The notes: generated by a model not told the origin, from the sequence alone. Shown: positions 1 to 9,696, numbered from the stretch's first letter. The stretch is DNA of 64,000 bases from Azospirillum oryzae (GCF_900177515.1 NZ_FXAK01000007.1:310001-374000); one strand, 5' to 3'. Translations and numbers: made by a program.

Positions 1-622
1 CCATGTCGTGATAGGCGGTGCTGTTCTTGCGGCGGTTCACGTCGGTGTTGCTGCTGCCATACACCGGGGTGTAGGCGGCGCCGACCTGGAACCCGGCGAC
101 GCTCGGCGTCAGGTAGACGATCTTGGTGCTGGCGTCGCCCGACTCCAGCGTGCGCAGGCTGCCCAGCACATAGGGGGCGCCGGTGGCGTTCACGTAGTAG
201 TTCAGGTACTGGGCGTCGGGCGAGCCCTCGATGCCTTCGACGTTCGGGCTGATGATGCCGTATTCGTCCGACAGGCCGTTGATCACGCCGGCCTGCACCG
301 TGCCGAAGCCGCCGTTCACGAAGATGAAGGCGCGGTCGCTGTCGGTGCTGCGGTTGTTGGCGGTGCCGCCGGAGGCGCGCAGGCGCAGGCGGGCACCATA
401 TTCCAGGCCGTTGTCGGCCTTGGCCGTCGGGGTGATGTTGAGGCGGAAGCGGTTGGCGAACTCGGTCTGGCGCAGCCCGGTGTCATTGTCCTGGTCGACA
501 TAGGCGCCCTGGAAATAGGCGTCGCCACCCAACAGGATATCGAACTTGGCCTGGGCCGAGGCGGTGCCGCAGCCGGCGGCGAAGGCGACGGCTGCACAGC
601 CGATGACGAGAGAGCGCTTCAT
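1..622 (-). CDS. Gram-negative porin, C-terminus beyond the window edge
   Basis: This is an outer-membrane beta-barrel porin for passive diffusion of small solutes. The start is the ATG at 622, preceded by an AGGA ribosome site. The protein opens MKRSLVIGC followed by a signal peptide ending near TASAQ. The mature part carries the porin-like stretches GGDAYFQGAYVDQD and NGLEYGARLRLRA. Only about 207 codons are in the window; the rest lies to the left. It is closely similar to the next porin (973-2067) from signal peptide onward, so the two are a recent tandem duplication. Solute specificity cannot be read from the sequence. Recognition as a porin is firm; the exact subfamily is an inference. 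Confidence 0.88.
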   Translation of the reverse strand, partial: MKRSLVIGCAAVAFAAGCGTASAQAKFDILLGGDAYFQGAYVDQDNDTGLRQTEFANRFRLNITPTAKADNGLEYGARLRLRASGGTANNRSTDSDRAFIFVNGGFGTVQAGVINGLSDEYGIISPNVEGIEGSPDAQYLNYYVNATGAPYVLGSLRTLESGDASTKIVYLTPSVAGFQVGAAYTPVYGSSNTDVNRRKNSTAYHDM

Positions 623-688
623 GGGGTGTCATCCTGGATGCATGCGCCCCATGGGAAGCAGGGCGCGAGCGGTGTCTTGTGCTCCAAG

Positions 689-717
689 ACTTAATCCCGT
701 CACCCACCGGCGGACAA
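689..717 (-). promoter_or_regulatory. candidate sigma-70 promoter of the first porin
   Basis: Read on the minus strand, a -35-like TTGTCC (717-712) is followed after exactly 17 nt by TTAAGT (694-689). The same arrangement, TTGCCG-N17-TTAAGT, lies upstream of the second porin, so the pattern is conserved between the paralogues. It sits about 67 nt upstream of the ATG. The rest of the 623-972 gap holds only leader sequence and the terminator of the second porin. Confidence 0.5.
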
Positions 718-911
718 GTGGCCGCGATGGTGGAAGTCCCCGCATCCCGATGACAGTGACGGGAAAAACACGCACTCCCGGATCATGTAAATTCATATAC
801 TAAGTGTTTGGCGATTTTCCGGCGATTGCTTGCAAGGAGATCGCCGCATTCTCACTCGGAAGGGTTAACTCTTTCGGCTGGTACGTCGCGGTGATCCAGT
901 AGGCCGGCGGA

Positions 912-945
912 ACAAAAAAAGAGGCGGCGGATTTCTCCGCCGCCT
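912..945 (-). terminator. rho-independent terminator of the second porin
   Basis: On the minus strand a 9-bp GC-rich stem, GGCGGCGGA paired with TCCGCCGCC around a GAAA loop, is followed by TCTTTTTTT. It begins about 30 nt after the stop codon of the porin at 973-2067. Confidence 0.9.
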
Positions 946-972
946 TCGCGTCTGCTGCCAGGGGACCGCTTC

Positions 973-2067
973 TTAGAAAGCGAAGCGGGTGTCCCACAGA
1001 ACGATGTTGGCATCGTTGTTGATGCCGCCCGACTTGTTGTCGACGTAGCTGTACTCCAGGCCCGTGGTCAGGCCCGGGGCGACGGTGTAGGTCACGCCGG
1101 CCTGATAGATGTGGGCGCGGGCATAGTCGGCGGCGGTGGCGGCACCGGTGCCGACATTGGCGCCCTTGGCGTCGGTGTAGGTGGCGGCCAGGATCACCGG
1201 ACCCAGGGTGTACTGGGCACCGACGATCCAGACCTGGTTGTCGTCGACGCCGGTGTGGCCATTGGCATAGCCGCTGTCGCCGCTGAAGGCATAGCTGCCG
1301 CCGAGGGCGAAGGCGCCGTAGGAGATGGTGGCGCCGGCGTGGACCGACGACAGGTCTTCGAAGCCGGTCGGGGCCTGGGCGAACTGGTAGGCGACGCTGG
1401 CTTCCAGGCCGACGCCGCTGAAGGCGCCCTTATAGTAGGCCTGGATTTCACCCATGTCGTTGTAGGTGACGTTCTTGCGGCGGTTCACGTCGGTGCCGCT
1501 GCTGCCGTAGGTCGGGGTGTAGGCGGCCGACAGCTTGAAGCCGGCGAAGCTCGGGGTCGAGTAGACGATCTTGGTGCTGGCGTCGCCCGACTCGAGCGTG
1601 CGCAGCGCACCCGTCACGTACGGCAGCGAGGTGACGCCGTAGTAGATGCTGTAGAAGCCGTCCGGGCTGCCCGAGATGCCGTCGATGTTCGGGCCGATGA
1701 CGCCCGAGTCGTCCGACGGGCCGTTGGTCACGCCGGCCTGCACCGAACCGAAGGTGCCGTTCACGAAGATGTAGGCGCGGTCGTAATCGGTGGTGCGGGC
1801 GTTGCTGGTGCCGTTGTTGGCGCGCAGACGCAGGCGGGCGCCGTATTCCAGGCCGTTGTCGGCCTTGGCCGTCGGGGTGACGGTCAGGCGGAAGCGGTTG
1901 GCGAACTCGGTCTTGCGCAGGCCGTTGTCGTTGTCCTGGTCGACATAGGCGCCCTGGAAGAACGCATCGCCGCCCAGCAGGACGTCGAACTTGGACTGGG
2001 CCGAGGCGGTGCCGCAGCCGGCGGCGAGGGCGACGGCTGCACAGCCGATGACGAGAGAGCGCTTCAT
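973..2067 (-). CDS. Gram-negative porin (second of three)
   Basis: This is a 364-residue outer-membrane porin of usual family length. The ATG at 2067 is preferred over the in-frame ATG at 2088 because an AAGGATGG ribosome site lies just before it and because the neighbour starts at the same residue. It has a signal peptide (MKRSLVIGC to about ASAQ), repeated amphipathic beta-strand segments, and a C-terminus ending in WDTRFAF. A terminal phenylalanine is the usual BAM recognition signal of outer-membrane proteins. It is flanked by paralogues, has its own promoter and terminator, and so is probably monocistronic. Transported solute unknown. Confidence 0.92.
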   Translation of the reverse strand: MKRSLVIGCAAVALAAGCGTASAQSKFDVLLGGDAFFQGAYVDQDNDNGLRKTEFANRFRLTVTPTAKADNGLEYGARLRLRANNGTSNARTTDYDRAYIFVNGTFGSVQAGVTNGPSDDSGVIGPNIDGISGSPDGFYSIYYGVTSLPYVTGALRTLESGDASTKIVYSTPSFAGFKLSAAYTPTYGSSGTDVNRRKNVTYNDMGEIQAYYKGAFSGVGLEASVAYQFAQAPTGFEDLSSVHAGATISYGAFALGGSYAFSGDSGYANGHTGVDDNQVWIVGAQYTLGPVILAATYTDAKGANVGTGAATAADYARAHIYQAGVTYTVAPGLTTGLEYSYVDNKSGGINNDANIVLWDTRFAF

Positions 2068-2161
2068 GGATTGTCCATCCTTGTGCATACGCCCCGTTTT
2101 GACCGGGAGCGGCGGTTGTGCTTTCGGCCGTGACCTTCCGGTCAGGGACCTTATGTGTATG

Positions 2162-2190
2162 ACTTAATCGCGAGTTGTTTTGCCCGGCAA
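2162..2190 (-). promoter_or_regulatory. candidate sigma-70 promoter of the second porin
   Basis: On the minus strand TTGCCG (2190-2185) is followed by a 17-nt spacer and TTAAGT (2167-2162), about 95 nt before the ATG at 2067. The same layout and -10 sequence occur before the first porin. The 2068-2421 gap otherwise holds an A/T-rich stretch with no visible gene and the terminator of the third porin. Confidence 0.5.
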
Positions 2191-2352
2191 GGGGGAAACT
2201 GACGTGCTTTCACGCATCCGCAACACAGTTGCGGGAAAAGCACACAATTAACTCGCTGAAAAAAAAGGGAAAATTGGCTTTGCCACTTTTTTGGCGCATT
2301 TGAGGCCCAGCTTTTGGGCGCTCTGCCCGCGCCACGGGCACAGGTTTTGGGC

Positions 2353-2388
2353 ATAAAAAAAGAGCGGTGGCCGAAGCCACCGCCCTCT
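2353..2388 (-). terminator. rho-independent terminator of the third porin
   Basis: On the minus strand GCGGTGGC pairs with GCCACCGC around a TTCG loop, followed by TCTTTTTTT. It lies about 35 nt beyond the stop of the gene at 2422-3582. Confidence 0.92.
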
Positions 2389-2421
2389 CTTTCCGTTTCC
2401 GGACGTTCGATCGAGGATCGA

Positions 2422-3582
2422 TTAGAACGCCAGGACGGTGCGGACGAGCACGACGTTGCCCTTGTCGCTGAGCGCCGAGGTCTCGCCGTCCAGGTCGAAG
2501 TAGTCGTACTGAGCCTGCAGGGTCAGACCCGGAGCGACGGTGTAGCCGACGCCGATTTCGTAGACCTGCAGCTCGCGGTCGCCAGCCAGGGCCACCGAGC
2601 CGGCGTCCTTGCCGTTCTTGTAGTTGGCGCCGACGACGATCGGGCCGGTGGTGTACTGAGCGCCGACAACCCAGTTGCGGGTGTTCTCGGTGAACAGGCC
2701 GGTACGGTCGTTCAGGCCCGACTTGCCGAAGTCGGTGTAGCTGCCGCCGACGGCGAAGCCGGCGTAGCCGACGCTGGCGCCGACTTGCCAGGCGTTCAGG
2801 TCCTTGTAGTTCGAGCCGGCGACGTTGCCGACGGCATCACCCCACATGTAACCGGCGCTGGCCTTGACGGTCACGCCGCCGAAGGTGTTGTTGTAGTTCG
2901 CACCGACTTCCACCATGTCCTGGTAGGTGCCGTTGCCGCCGGCGGCGAAGGTGCCGACGGTGTCGACGCGGTTCACGTCCGTGCCCGAGCTGTCGTTACG
3001 CGGGGTGTAGCTGGCGCCCAGCTGCAGACCGGCGAAGCGCGGGGAGAAGTAAACGATCTTGGTGGCGTTGCCGTCCGGGTTCAGCGACGGCCAAATGATG
3101 CTGTTGCCGGTAACGGTCGTGGCCGGGCCGTTGCCACCGATGTTGGTGTTCGGGCCGAAGTAGTTCTGGACCTGATCGACCAGCGCCAGCGGCAGGTAGT
3201 CGGTCGGGGCCGAAACGTAAGTCTCGTCGTTGAACGAGTTGGTCACGCCCATGCGGACCTGACCGAAGGTGCCCTGCGCGAAGATGTAGGCGCGGTCAGC
3301 GTCGGTGGTGCGGTTGTTGCTGGCGCCGGAGTTGGCGCGGATACGCATGCGGGCACCGTACTCCAGGCCGTTGTCGGCCTTGGCGGACGGGATGATGTTG
3401 ATGCGCATGCGGTTGCGGAATTCGGTCGAACGCAGGCCGGAGTCCAGATCCTGATCGACGTAGCCGGCTTCGAAGTAGGCGTCGCCGCCGACCTTGACTT
3501 CGAACTTGGCCTGGGCGTTGGCGGCGCCAGCGCCGAAAGCGAGAGCGGCGGCAGCGGCGCCGGCCAGCAGATAACGGTTCAT
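2422..3582 (-). CDS. Gram-negative porin (third of three)
   Basis: This 386-residue outer-membrane porin starts at the ATG at 3582, which has a GGAGG ribosome site about 8 nt upstream; longer in-frame starts add a non-signal N-terminus. The signal peptide is MNRYLLAGAAAAALAFGAG followed by ANAQ. The mature protein shares NGLEYGARMRIRANSG and FGQVRMGVTN with the two other porins but is more divergent overall. It ends VRTVLAF with the expected terminal phenylalanine. An older duplication than the other two is likely. It has its own terminator and a candidate promoter, so it can be expressed separately. Confidence 0.92.
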   Translation of the reverse strand: MNRYLLAGAAAAALAFGAGAANAQAKFEVKVGGDAYFEAGYVDQDLDSGLRSTEFRNRMRINIIPSAKADNGLEYGARMRIRANSGASNNRTTDADRAYIFAQGTFGQVRMGVTNSFNDETYVSAPTDYLPLALVDQVQNYFGPNTNIGGNGPATTVTGNSIIWPSLNPDGNATKIVYFSPRFAGLQLGASYTPRNDSSGTDVNRVDTVGTFAAGGNGTYQDMVEVGANYNNTFGGVTVKASAGYMWGDAVGNVAGSNYKDLNAWQVGASVGYAGFAVGGSYTDFGKSGLNDRTGLFTENTRNWVVGAQYTTGPIVVGANYKNGKDAGSVALAGDRELQVYEIGVGYTVAPGLTLQAQYDYFDLDGETSALSDKGNVVLVRTVLAF

Positions 3583-3642
3583 GATTGTTGCCTCCATCCT
3601 GGCAGCAGATGTTTCAGCCTGGTTGACGTCCTGGCTGAGACT

Positions 3643-3671
3643 TTCGTACGCACCCCCGCCCTTGCCAGCAA
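3643..3671 (-). promoter_or_regulatory. possible sigma-70 promoter of the third porin
   Basis: On the minus strand TTGCTG (3671-3666) is followed by 17 nt and TACGAA (3648-3643), about 61 nt before the ATG at 3582. The -10 match is only fair. The remainder of the 3583-3916 gap shows no gene; it must also hold the promoter of the divergent lipoprotein gene. Confidence 0.35.
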
Positions 3672-3916
3672 GCGGCAAATCTCCCCGATTGCTGCATTGG
3701 GGGGACAGTGTGTCGCACGGAGCACACTAAGAAGGCCCCCCTGTCCGCCCCGCCACAGTCGAAGCCGGCAGACCCCGCCTGTTGTCGTGCTGTTGTCGCG
3801 AGGCGGGGCAAAGACGCTTCCGCTGTTGCGTGGGGCCGTCCACTTATGGTCTGTTCACCGGCATTCCGCGCGTGACTCGCGCGCGGCAACCCCATTTCTG
3901 AACCGGGTTCCCGACC

Positions 3917-4456
3917 ATGCGCCGTTCGACCGCCCTTCGCCTTGTCCCTGTACTGCTCGCGGCTTCCGTCTCGATCGCCGGCTGCGCAAGCTGGGGCGGC
4001 AAGACCGAAACCGTCGAAGAGCAGATGAAGAACAAGGACTACAAGTTCGGCAGCCTGCTCGGCACCGACGGCGGCCTGAACCTGTTCGGCAAGAACAAGC
4101 GCGGCGGCGACCAGGACAGCTCCGGCGGCATCGGCGTCAACAGCTTCCTGTGGCGCGCCTCGCTCGACACGCTGTCCTTCATGCCGATCGCTTCGGCCGA
4201 TCCGTTCGGCGGCGTGATCCTGACCGACTGGTACACCCCGCCCGAGTCGCCGAACGAGCGGTTCAAGGTCAACCTCTACATCATGGACCGCCAGCTGCGC
4301 GCCGACGGCGTGCGGGTGTCGGTGTTCCGCCAGCAGCGGACCGGCAACGACTGGCGCGAGGTCGCGGTCGGGCCGGAGACCGCCGGCCAGCTGGAGGATG
4401 CGGTGCTGACCCGCGCCCGCCAGCTTCGCGTCGCGCAGAACGCCGCCGCCCGCTGA
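3917..4456 (+). CDS. DUF3576-type lipoprotein
   Basis: This is a 179-residue predicted outer-membrane lipoprotein. The N-terminus [18 protein letters not shown] leads to a lipobox, IAGC, near residue 22. The body, with [29 protein letters not shown] and GGVILTDWY, matches what I recall of the DUF3576 family of alphaproteobacteria. Function is not established. It sits 91 nt upstream of leuS in the same direction. The order DUF3576 - leuS - lptE - holA is common in alphaproteobacteria, so a link to envelope or LPS assembly is plausible but only inferred. Confidence 0.8.
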   Translation: MRRSTALRLVPVLLAASVSIAGCASWGGKTETVEEQMKNKDYKFGSLLGTDGGLNLFGKNKRGGDQDSSGGIGVNSFLWRASLDTLSFMPIASADPFGGVILTDWYTPPESPNERFKVNLYIMDRQLRADGVRVSVFRQQRTGNDWREVAVGPETAGQLEDAVLTRARQLRVAQNAAAR

Positions 4457-4547
4457 CGCGGCGGCCTCCGCCGGCCTTCTCGGGCCGGTGGGGGCAAGTC
4501 AGGCAAGCATCCGGTCATCTGGTACAACGGAAAACGGCGTCGCGCTC

Positions 4548-7118
4548 ATGTCGCGTTACAATGTCAAGGAAACCGAGGCGAAGTGGCAGGGCGTGTGGGA
4601 CGGCAAGGGCTGTTTCACCGCGCGCGAGGACGCCTCCCGGCCCAAATACTATGTGCTGGAGATGTTCCCCTATCCGTCGGGGCGCATCCACATGGGCCAC
4701 GTCCGCAACTACACCATCGGCGACGTGATCGCGCGCTTCAAGCGTGCCAAGGGCTTCAACGTCCTGCACCCGATGGGCTGGGACGCCTTCGGCCTGCCGG
4801 CCGAGAACGCCGCGCTGGAGAAGAAGGTCCACCCCGCCGCCTGGACGCGCGAGAACATCGCGACCATGCGCGGGCAGCTGAAGACGATGGGCCTGTCCAT
4901 CGACTGGGACCGTGAGATCGCCACCTGCGACGTGGAGTATTACCGCCACGAGCAGAAGATGTTCCTGGATTTCCTGAAGGCGGGCCTCGCCTACCGCAAG
5001 GAGTCCTGGGTGAACTGGGACCCGGTGGACAACACCGTTCTCGCCAACGAGCAGGTGATCGACGGCCGCGGCTGGCGCACCGGCGCGCTGGTGGAGAAGC
5101 GCAAGCTGTCGCAGTGGTTCCTGAAGATCACCGCCTATGCCGAAGACCTGCTGAAGGGGCTGGAGACGCTGGACCGCTGGCCCGAGCGTGTCCGCATCAT
5201 GCAGGAGAACTGGATCGGCAAGTCCACCGGCGTCCGTTTCCGCTTCAAGATCAAGGGGCGCGACGAGGAGCTGGAGGTCTTCACCACCCGGCCCGATACG
5301 CTGTTCGGCGCCTCCTTCGCCGCGATCTCCCCGAATCACCCGCTGGCCGCCGAACTGGCCGCGTCCAGCCCGGACCTGGCCGAGTTCATCGCCGAGTGCA
5401 ACCGGCTGGGCACCAGCGAGGAAGCGATCGAGACGGCGGAGAAGCGCGGATTCGACACCGGCCTGAAGGTCGTGCATCCCTTCGATCCGTCGTGGGAGCT
5501 GCCGGTCTACGTCGCCAACTTCGTGCTGATGGAATACGGCACGGGCGCGATCTTCGGCTGCCCGGCGCATGACCAGCGCGACCTGGATTTCGCCCGCAAG
5601 TACGGGCTGCCGGTCCGTCCGGTGGTGATCCCGGCCGACGCCGACCCGGCGACCTTCGATGTCGGGGCCGAGGCCTACACCGGCCCCGGCGTGCTGCGGA
5701 ACTCCGCCTTCCTCGACGGGCTCGACACCGAGTCGGCGAAGGAGGAGGCCGGCAAGCGGCTGGAGGCGGCGGGCCAGGGCGAGCGCACCACCCAGTACCG
5801 CCTGCGCGACTGGGGCGTGTCGCGCCAGCGCTATTGGGGCTGCCCGATCCCGGTCATCCATTGCGAGTCGTGTGGCATCGTCCCGGTTCCGGACGACCAG
5901 CTGCCGGTCGTGCTGCCGGAGGACGTGACCTTCGACAAGCCCGGCAACCCGCTGGACCACCATCCGACCTGGAAGCACACGACCTGCCCGACCTGCGGCA
6001 AGCCGGCGCTGCGCGAGACCGACACCTTCGACACCTTCATCGAGTCGTCGTGGTATTTCGCCCGCTTCTGCTCGCCGAAGACCGAGGATGCGGCCTTCAC
6101 CCGCGACTCGGTCGATTACTGGCTGGGCGTCGATCAGTATATCGGCGGCATCGAGCATGCGGTCCTGCACCTGCTCTACAGCCGCTTCTGGACGCGCGCG
6201 CTGAAGACCTGCGGCTATCTGGATCTGGAGGAGCCGTTCACCGGCCTGTTCACCCAGGGCATGGTCAACCACGAGACCTACAAGGATGCCGGCACCGGCG
6301 CCTGGCTGGCCCCGACCGACCTGACGAAGAACGACAAGGGCGAGTGGGTCCGGGCCGACAGCGGCGAGCCGGTCACCGTCGGCCGCGTCGAGAAGATGTC
6401 GAAGTCCAAGAAGAACGTGGTGGACCCGGCGCACATCATCGGCACCTATGGCGCCGACGCCGCCCGCCTGTTCATGCTGTCGGACAGCCCGCCGGAACGC
6501 GACCTGGAATGGACCGAGGCCGGCATCGACGGCGCCTGGCGCTACATCAACCGCCTGTGGCGGATGGTGACCGAGGCGCCGGTAGAACTGCCGGCAGCCG
6601 GCGCTCCGAAGCTTGAGTCGTTCGGCCCGAAGGCCGAGGCCGCCCGCCGTCTGGTCCACAAGACCATCGCCGGCGTGTCGGAGGATCTCGACAAGTTCCG
6701 CTTCAACAAGGCGGTCGCCCGCGTCCGCGAGCTGTCCAACGCGCTGGGCGAACTGGACGGCACCGGCGAGGGCGAGGCCTGGGTCCTGCGCGAGGGCTTC
6801 GAGTCGCTGGTCCGTCTCGTCGGCCCGATGATGCCGCATCTGGGCGAGGAGCTGTGGGCACAGCTGGGGCACTCCACCCTGCTGGCCGACCAGCCCTGGC
6901 CGGAAGCCGACCCCACCCTGGTGGTGGAGGACAGCGTCAAGGTCGCGGTGCAGGTCAACGGCAAGCTGCGCGCCACGCTGGAACTGCCGCGCGACATGGA
7001 CAAGGACGCGGCGGAGCAGGCGGCGCTTGCCGACGCCAACGTCCAGCGCGCCATGGACGGCAAGCCGGCGCGCAAGGTCATCGTCGTCCCGAACCGGGTG
7101 ATCAATGTCGTCGTCTGA
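4548..7118 (+). CDS. leuS: leucyl-tRNA synthetase
   Basis: This cytoplasmic class I aminoacyl-tRNA synthetase charges tRNA-Leu. The chosen start is the ATG at 4548 ([14 protein letters not shown]), giving 856 residues, the usual bacterial LeuRS length. The catalytic signatures are the HIGH-like HMGH in [15 protein letters not shown] (about residue 50) and KMSKSK (about residue 617). A large insertion between them is the CP1 editing domain, and a C-terminal anticodon-binding region follows. Its last 14 nt overlap the start of lptE, so the two are translationally coupled. Confidence 0.98.
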   Translation: MSRYNVKETEAKWQGVWDGKGCFTAREDASRPKYYVLEMFPYPSGRIHMGHVRNYTIGDVIARFKRAKGFNVLHPMGWDAFGLPAENAALEKKVHPAAWTRENIATMRGQLKTMGLSIDWDREIATCDVEYYRHEQKMFLDFLKAGLAYRKESWVNWDPVDNTVLANEQVIDGRGWRTGALVEKRKLSQWFLKITAYAEDLLKGLETLDRWPERVRIMQENWIGKSTGVRFRFKIKGRDEELEVFTTRPDTLFGASFAAISPNHPLAAELAASSPDLAEFIAECNRLGTSEEAIETAEKRGFDTGLKVVHPFDPSWELPVYVANFVLMEYGTGAIFGCPAHDQRDLDFARKYGLPVRPVVIPADADPATFDVGAEAYTGPGVLRNSAFLDGLDTESAKEEAGKRLEAAGQGERTTQYRLRDWGVSRQRYWGCPIPVIHCESCGIVPVPDDQLPVVLPEDVTFDKPGNPLDHHPTWKHTTCPTCGKPALRETDTFDTFIESSWYFARFCSPKTEDAAFTRDSVDYWLGVDQYIGGIEHAVLHLLYSRFWTRALKTCGYLDLEEPFTGLFTQGMVNHETYKDAGTGAWLAPTDLTKNDKGEWVRADSGEPVTVGRVEKMSKSKKNVVDPAHIIGTYGADAARLFMLSDSPPERDLEWTEAGIDGAWRYINRLWRMVTEAPVELPAAGAPKLESFGPKAEAARRLVHKTIAGVSEDLDKFRFNKAVARVRELSNALGELDGTGEGEAWVLREGFESLVRLVGPMMPHLGEELWAQLGHSTLLADQPWPEADPTLVVEDSVKVAVQVNGKLRATLELPRDMDKDAAEQAALADANVQRAMDGKPARKVIVVPNRVINVVV

Positions 7119-7647
7119 TACCAGACCGTTCCGTCAGGCTGTGGCGCGGGGGCTGTTCGCCCTCGCGCTCGGCCTGTCCGCCCTGTCGCTGTCGGGCTGC
7201 GGTTTCCAGCCGCTCTACGGCGGCAAGGGGGTTGGGTCCGCCGCGGCGGACCGGCTGATGGAGGTCGACATCGCGTCGATCCCCGACCGGGAAGGGCAGA
7301 AGCTCCGCAACCTGCTGATCGACAACTTCTATCCGTCGGAGCGGCCGAGCAATCCGCGCTACCGGCTGGATGTGGCGCTGTCGGCATCGGAGCAGAAGCT
7401 GGCCCTGCAGAAGGACGCCACCGCGGTGCGCGCCCAGCTGCTGGTCAACGCCCCCTACCGTCTGACCGACACCCAGACCGGTCAGGTGGTGTTCCAGTCC
7501 AGCTCGCGCTCGATGATCAGCTACAACACGCTGGAGCAGCATTACGCCGCCATCGTGACGGTGCAGAGCGCCTATGACCGGGCGCTCGAGGACATTTCCA
7601 ACGACATCACCACCCGCGTCGCCATGTATCTCGGCCGCGGGTCCTGA
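7105..7647 (+). CDS. lptE: LPS-assembly lipoprotein LptE
   Basis: This 180-residue outer-membrane lipoprotein is expected to plug the LptD barrel in the final step of lipopolysaccharide transport. A hydrophobic signal segment ends in the lipobox LSGC (Cys near residue 32), followed by the typical GFQPLYG motif. The start ATG at 7105 lies inside the leuS reading frame and overlaps it by 14 nt. holA follows 18 nt downstream. This is the standard alphaproteobacterial arrangement. Function is by family knowledge; the lipobox and motif are seen. Confidence 0.92.
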   Translation: MSSSDTRPFRQAVARGLFALALGLSALSLSGCGFQPLYGGKGVGSAAADRLMEVDIASIPDREGQKLRNLLIDNFYPSERPSNPRYRLDVALSASEQKLALQKDATAVRAQLLVNAPYRLTDTQTGQVVFQSSSRSMISYNTLEQHYAAIVTVQSAYDRALEDISNDITTRVAMYLGRGS

Positions 7648-7665
7648 CCGGCCGGGGATGCACGG

Positions 7666-8691
7666 GTGAAGCTCCAGCCCAAGGCGATCGACGGTTTTCT
7701 GCGCAGCCCGGACCGCAAGGTTCGGGCGGTGCTGCTTTATGGCCCCGACTCGGGCCTCGTGCGCGACCGCGCCCAGACGCTGGGCAAGACGGTGGTGCAG
7801 GACCTGTCCGATCCGTTCCGCGTCGCCGAGTTCCAGGGGCGCGCCATCGCCGACGATCCGGCGCGGCTGGCGGACGAGGCCGCGGCGATCTCCTTCACCG
7901 GCGGCCGGCGCCTGATCCGCGTCCGCGACGCGGAGGACAACAGCACCGCCGCCTTCACCGCCTTCTTCGAGAATTTGCCGCCGGGCGACAGCCTTGTGGT
8001 GGTCGAGTCGGGCGACCTGTCGGCCCGCTCCAAGCTGCGGCTTCTGTTCGAAGGCGCGGACGCCGCCGCCGCGATCCCCTGCTATGTCGAGGAGGAGGCA
8101 TCGCTCGGCCGCGTCATCGCCGACATCCTGCATGGCCATGGGCTGACCGCCGATCCCGACGTGCTGAGCTTCCTGGCCGCCAACCTCGTCGGCGACCGCA
8201 TGGTGGCCCGCGGCGAGGTGGAGAAGCTGGCGCTCTACATGGGCAGTGAAAAGCGCGTGCGGCTGGAGGATGCCCAGGCCTGCATCGGCGACAGCGCCGC
8301 CCTGTCGATGGACGAGCCGGTGTGGGCGGCGGCGGAGGGCGATTTCGCCACGCTCGACCGTTCGCTGGCGCGGCTGTTCGCCGAGGGCACCTCGCCGGTG
8401 CCGATCCTGCGCGGCGCCCAGCGCCATTTCCAGCGCCTGCAGCTGCTGACCGCCCAGGTCGCCGCCGGCAAGTCGCCGGAGGCCGCCGTCGAGTCGCTGC
8501 GCCCGCCGGTCTTCTTCAAGCTGAAGACCCGGCTGGTCAAACAGGCGCGCCACTGGTCGCCCAACCATGTCCGGCAGGCGCTGGAACGGCTGGTCGATGC
8601 CGAGGCCGACTGCAAGCGCACCAACATGCCGGACGAGACGCTCTGCGCCCGCGTGCTGTTCCAACTGGCTTCGCTGGGCGCCCGGCGCTAA
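7666..8691 (+). CDS. holA: DNA polymerase III delta subunit
   Basis: This 341-residue clamp-loader subunit opens the beta sliding clamp. It starts at a GTG at 7666 (MKLQPKAIDGFL), since the nearby ATG at 7658 is out of frame. The N-terminal segment VRAVLLYGPDSGLVRDRA resembles a P-loop but lacks the GKS/T, as is normal for delta. The C-terminus has the WSPNHVRQALERLVDAEADCK collar-domain helices. It is cotranscribed with leuS and lptE. Confidence 0.95.
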   Translation: MKLQPKAIDGFLRSPDRKVRAVLLYGPDSGLVRDRAQTLGKTVVQDLSDPFRVAEFQGRAIADDPARLADEAAAISFTGGRRLIRVRDAEDNSTAAFTAFFENLPPGDSLVVVESGDLSARSKLRLLFEGADAAAAIPCYVEEEASLGRVIADILHGHGLTADPDVLSFLAANLVGDRMVARGEVEKLALYMGSEKRVRLEDAQACIGDSAALSMDEPVWAAAEGDFATLDRSLARLFAEGTSPVPILRGAQRHFQRLQLLTAQVAAGKSPEAAVESLRPPVFFKLKTRLVKQARHWSPNHVRQALERLVDAEADCKRTNMPDETLCARVLFQLASLGARR

Positions 8692-8737
8692 GGGGCGCTG
8701 ACTTGACCATTGGGGCCGGTGCGCTAATTCGCGGGGC

Positions 8738-9268
8738 ATGAGCGACGCCATAGACACCGCGCCACCGCCCGCCCCCTTCCGGGTGCGCTGGTGGCAACCC
8801 CTGCTGTTCTGGGTCATCGTCAACGCCTGGGGCTTCGTCGAACGCGGCGGCCAGCCCTTCGCCGGGCACCAGCCGTCGCCGCTGCAGCCGCCGGGATGGG
8901 TGTTCCCGGTGATGTGGTTCACGCTGAACGTCTTCCAGATCTGGGGCGACATCCGTCTGCTTGACCCGGCGCGGCGGATCCGCAGCCGTGGCCTGCTGAT
9001 CGGCCTGCAGGCGGTGACCTGGGTGATCTATGCCACCTTCAGCCTCGTCTATTTCACGCTGGGCAGTTCGATCCTCGCCGCGGTCTGGACGGTGTCCTTC
9101 TTCATCATCACCTCCGTCTGCATCGCGCTGGTGGCGCGGGACGACCGCAGCATCGCGCTGATCTGGACGCCGCTGATCCTGTGGACCGGCTTCGCGTCGG
9201 TGGTCGGCATCCACAACGCGCTGATCAACCCCGATCCGCTGTTCGGCACCCCGGCCCTCTGGGGATAA
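8738..9268 (+). CDS. TspO/MBR-family membrane protein
   Basis: This 176-residue integral membrane protein has about five hydrophobic segments, rich in tryptophan. The signature QPPGWVFPVMW near residue 49 is characteristic of TspO/MBR (tryptophan-rich sensory protein) family members. These bind porphyrins and, in purple bacteria, influence tetrapyrrole-linked gene expression. The N-terminal helix carries the unusual VNAWGFVERGGQPF stretch. The gene sits 46 nt after holA and is followed by an inverted repeat, so it may be a separate unit. Family assignment is fairly sure; ligand and role are not. Confidence 0.75.
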   Translation: MSDAIDTAPPPAPFRVRWWQPLLFWVIVNAWGFVERGGQPFAGHQPSPLQPPGWVFPVMWFTLNVFQIWGDIRLLDPARRIRSRGLLIGLQAVTWVIYATFSLVYFTLGSSILAAVWTVSFFIITSVCIALVARDDRSIALIWTPLILWTGFASVVGIHNALINPDPLFGTPALWG

Positions 9269-9308
9269 TACCCGGATAAAATCCTTGCACTGAATATCAC
9301 CCGGGTAT
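9268..9308. repeat. inverted repeat ATACCCGG / CCGGGTAT
   Basis: Two 8-bp arms (9268-9275 and 9301-9308) enclose 25 A/T-rich bases in the short gap between the TspO-like and GIY-YIG genes. There is no T-run, so an operator is more likely than a terminator. A TATAAC hexamer at 9306 could act as a -10 for the next gene. Confidence 0.5.
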
Positions 9309-9323
9309 AACCAGTCGGGAACG

Positions 9324-9686
9324 ATGATGCATGCGGGGAGGCCGGGCGTGGTTGGCAAAGAGGACCGCAAGGCGGCGGTGGCGGCCTACAAAGAGCGCAA
9401 GAGCGTGGCCGGCGTGTTCGCCGTCCGCTGTGGGGCTGCCGGTATGGTGTGGGTGGGCGGCGCGCCCGATCTCGACAAGATCCAGAACCGGATCTGGTTC
9501 CAGCTGAAGATGGGCGGCTGTCCGCACCGCAGCCTGCAGGCGGCCTGGAATGCCCATGGGCCCGAGTCGCTGGCCTTCGACATCGTCGAACGGCTGGAGG
9601 ACGAGGACCTCGCCTTCGCCCGCACCGCCGCGCTGAAGGCGCGTGTCGCCCATTGGGCGGCGACGATGGGGGCGGAGGCGATCTGA
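9324..9686 (+). CDS. GIY-YIG nuclease-fold protein
   Basis: This 120-residue protein begins at the ATG at 9324. A GTG at 9349 with GGGAGG just upstream is an equally good start and would give a shorter form beginning VVGKEDRK. The core GVFAVRC...MVWVGGAPDL, with a conserved R/N-rich helix (QNRIWFQLKMGGC) and a Glu in ESLAFDIVERLE, fits small alphaproteobacterial GIY-YIG proteins. The GIY and YIG motifs are degenerate (GVF and WVG), so catalysis is uncertain. It converges on the radical SAM gene 10 nt away. Confidence 0.6.
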   Translation: MMHAGRPGVVGKEDRKAAVAAYKERKSVAGVFAVRCGAAGMVWVGGAPDLDKIQNRIWFQLKMGGCPHRSLQAAWNAHGPESLAFDIVERLEDEDLAFARTAALKARVAHWAATMGAEAI

Positions 9687-9696
9687 GGGCGGGCGC

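Noticed and set aside
4515..6872. 785-codon open frame antisense to leuS
   Set aside because: It mirrors leuS codon positions in high-GC DNA, shows no motif, and leuS is unmistakable.
7102..8952. 616-codon minus-strand frame across lptE and holA
   Set aside because: Composition is the Gly/Arg/His/Gln-rich pattern of antisense high-GC frames, and both sense genes have clear family motifs.
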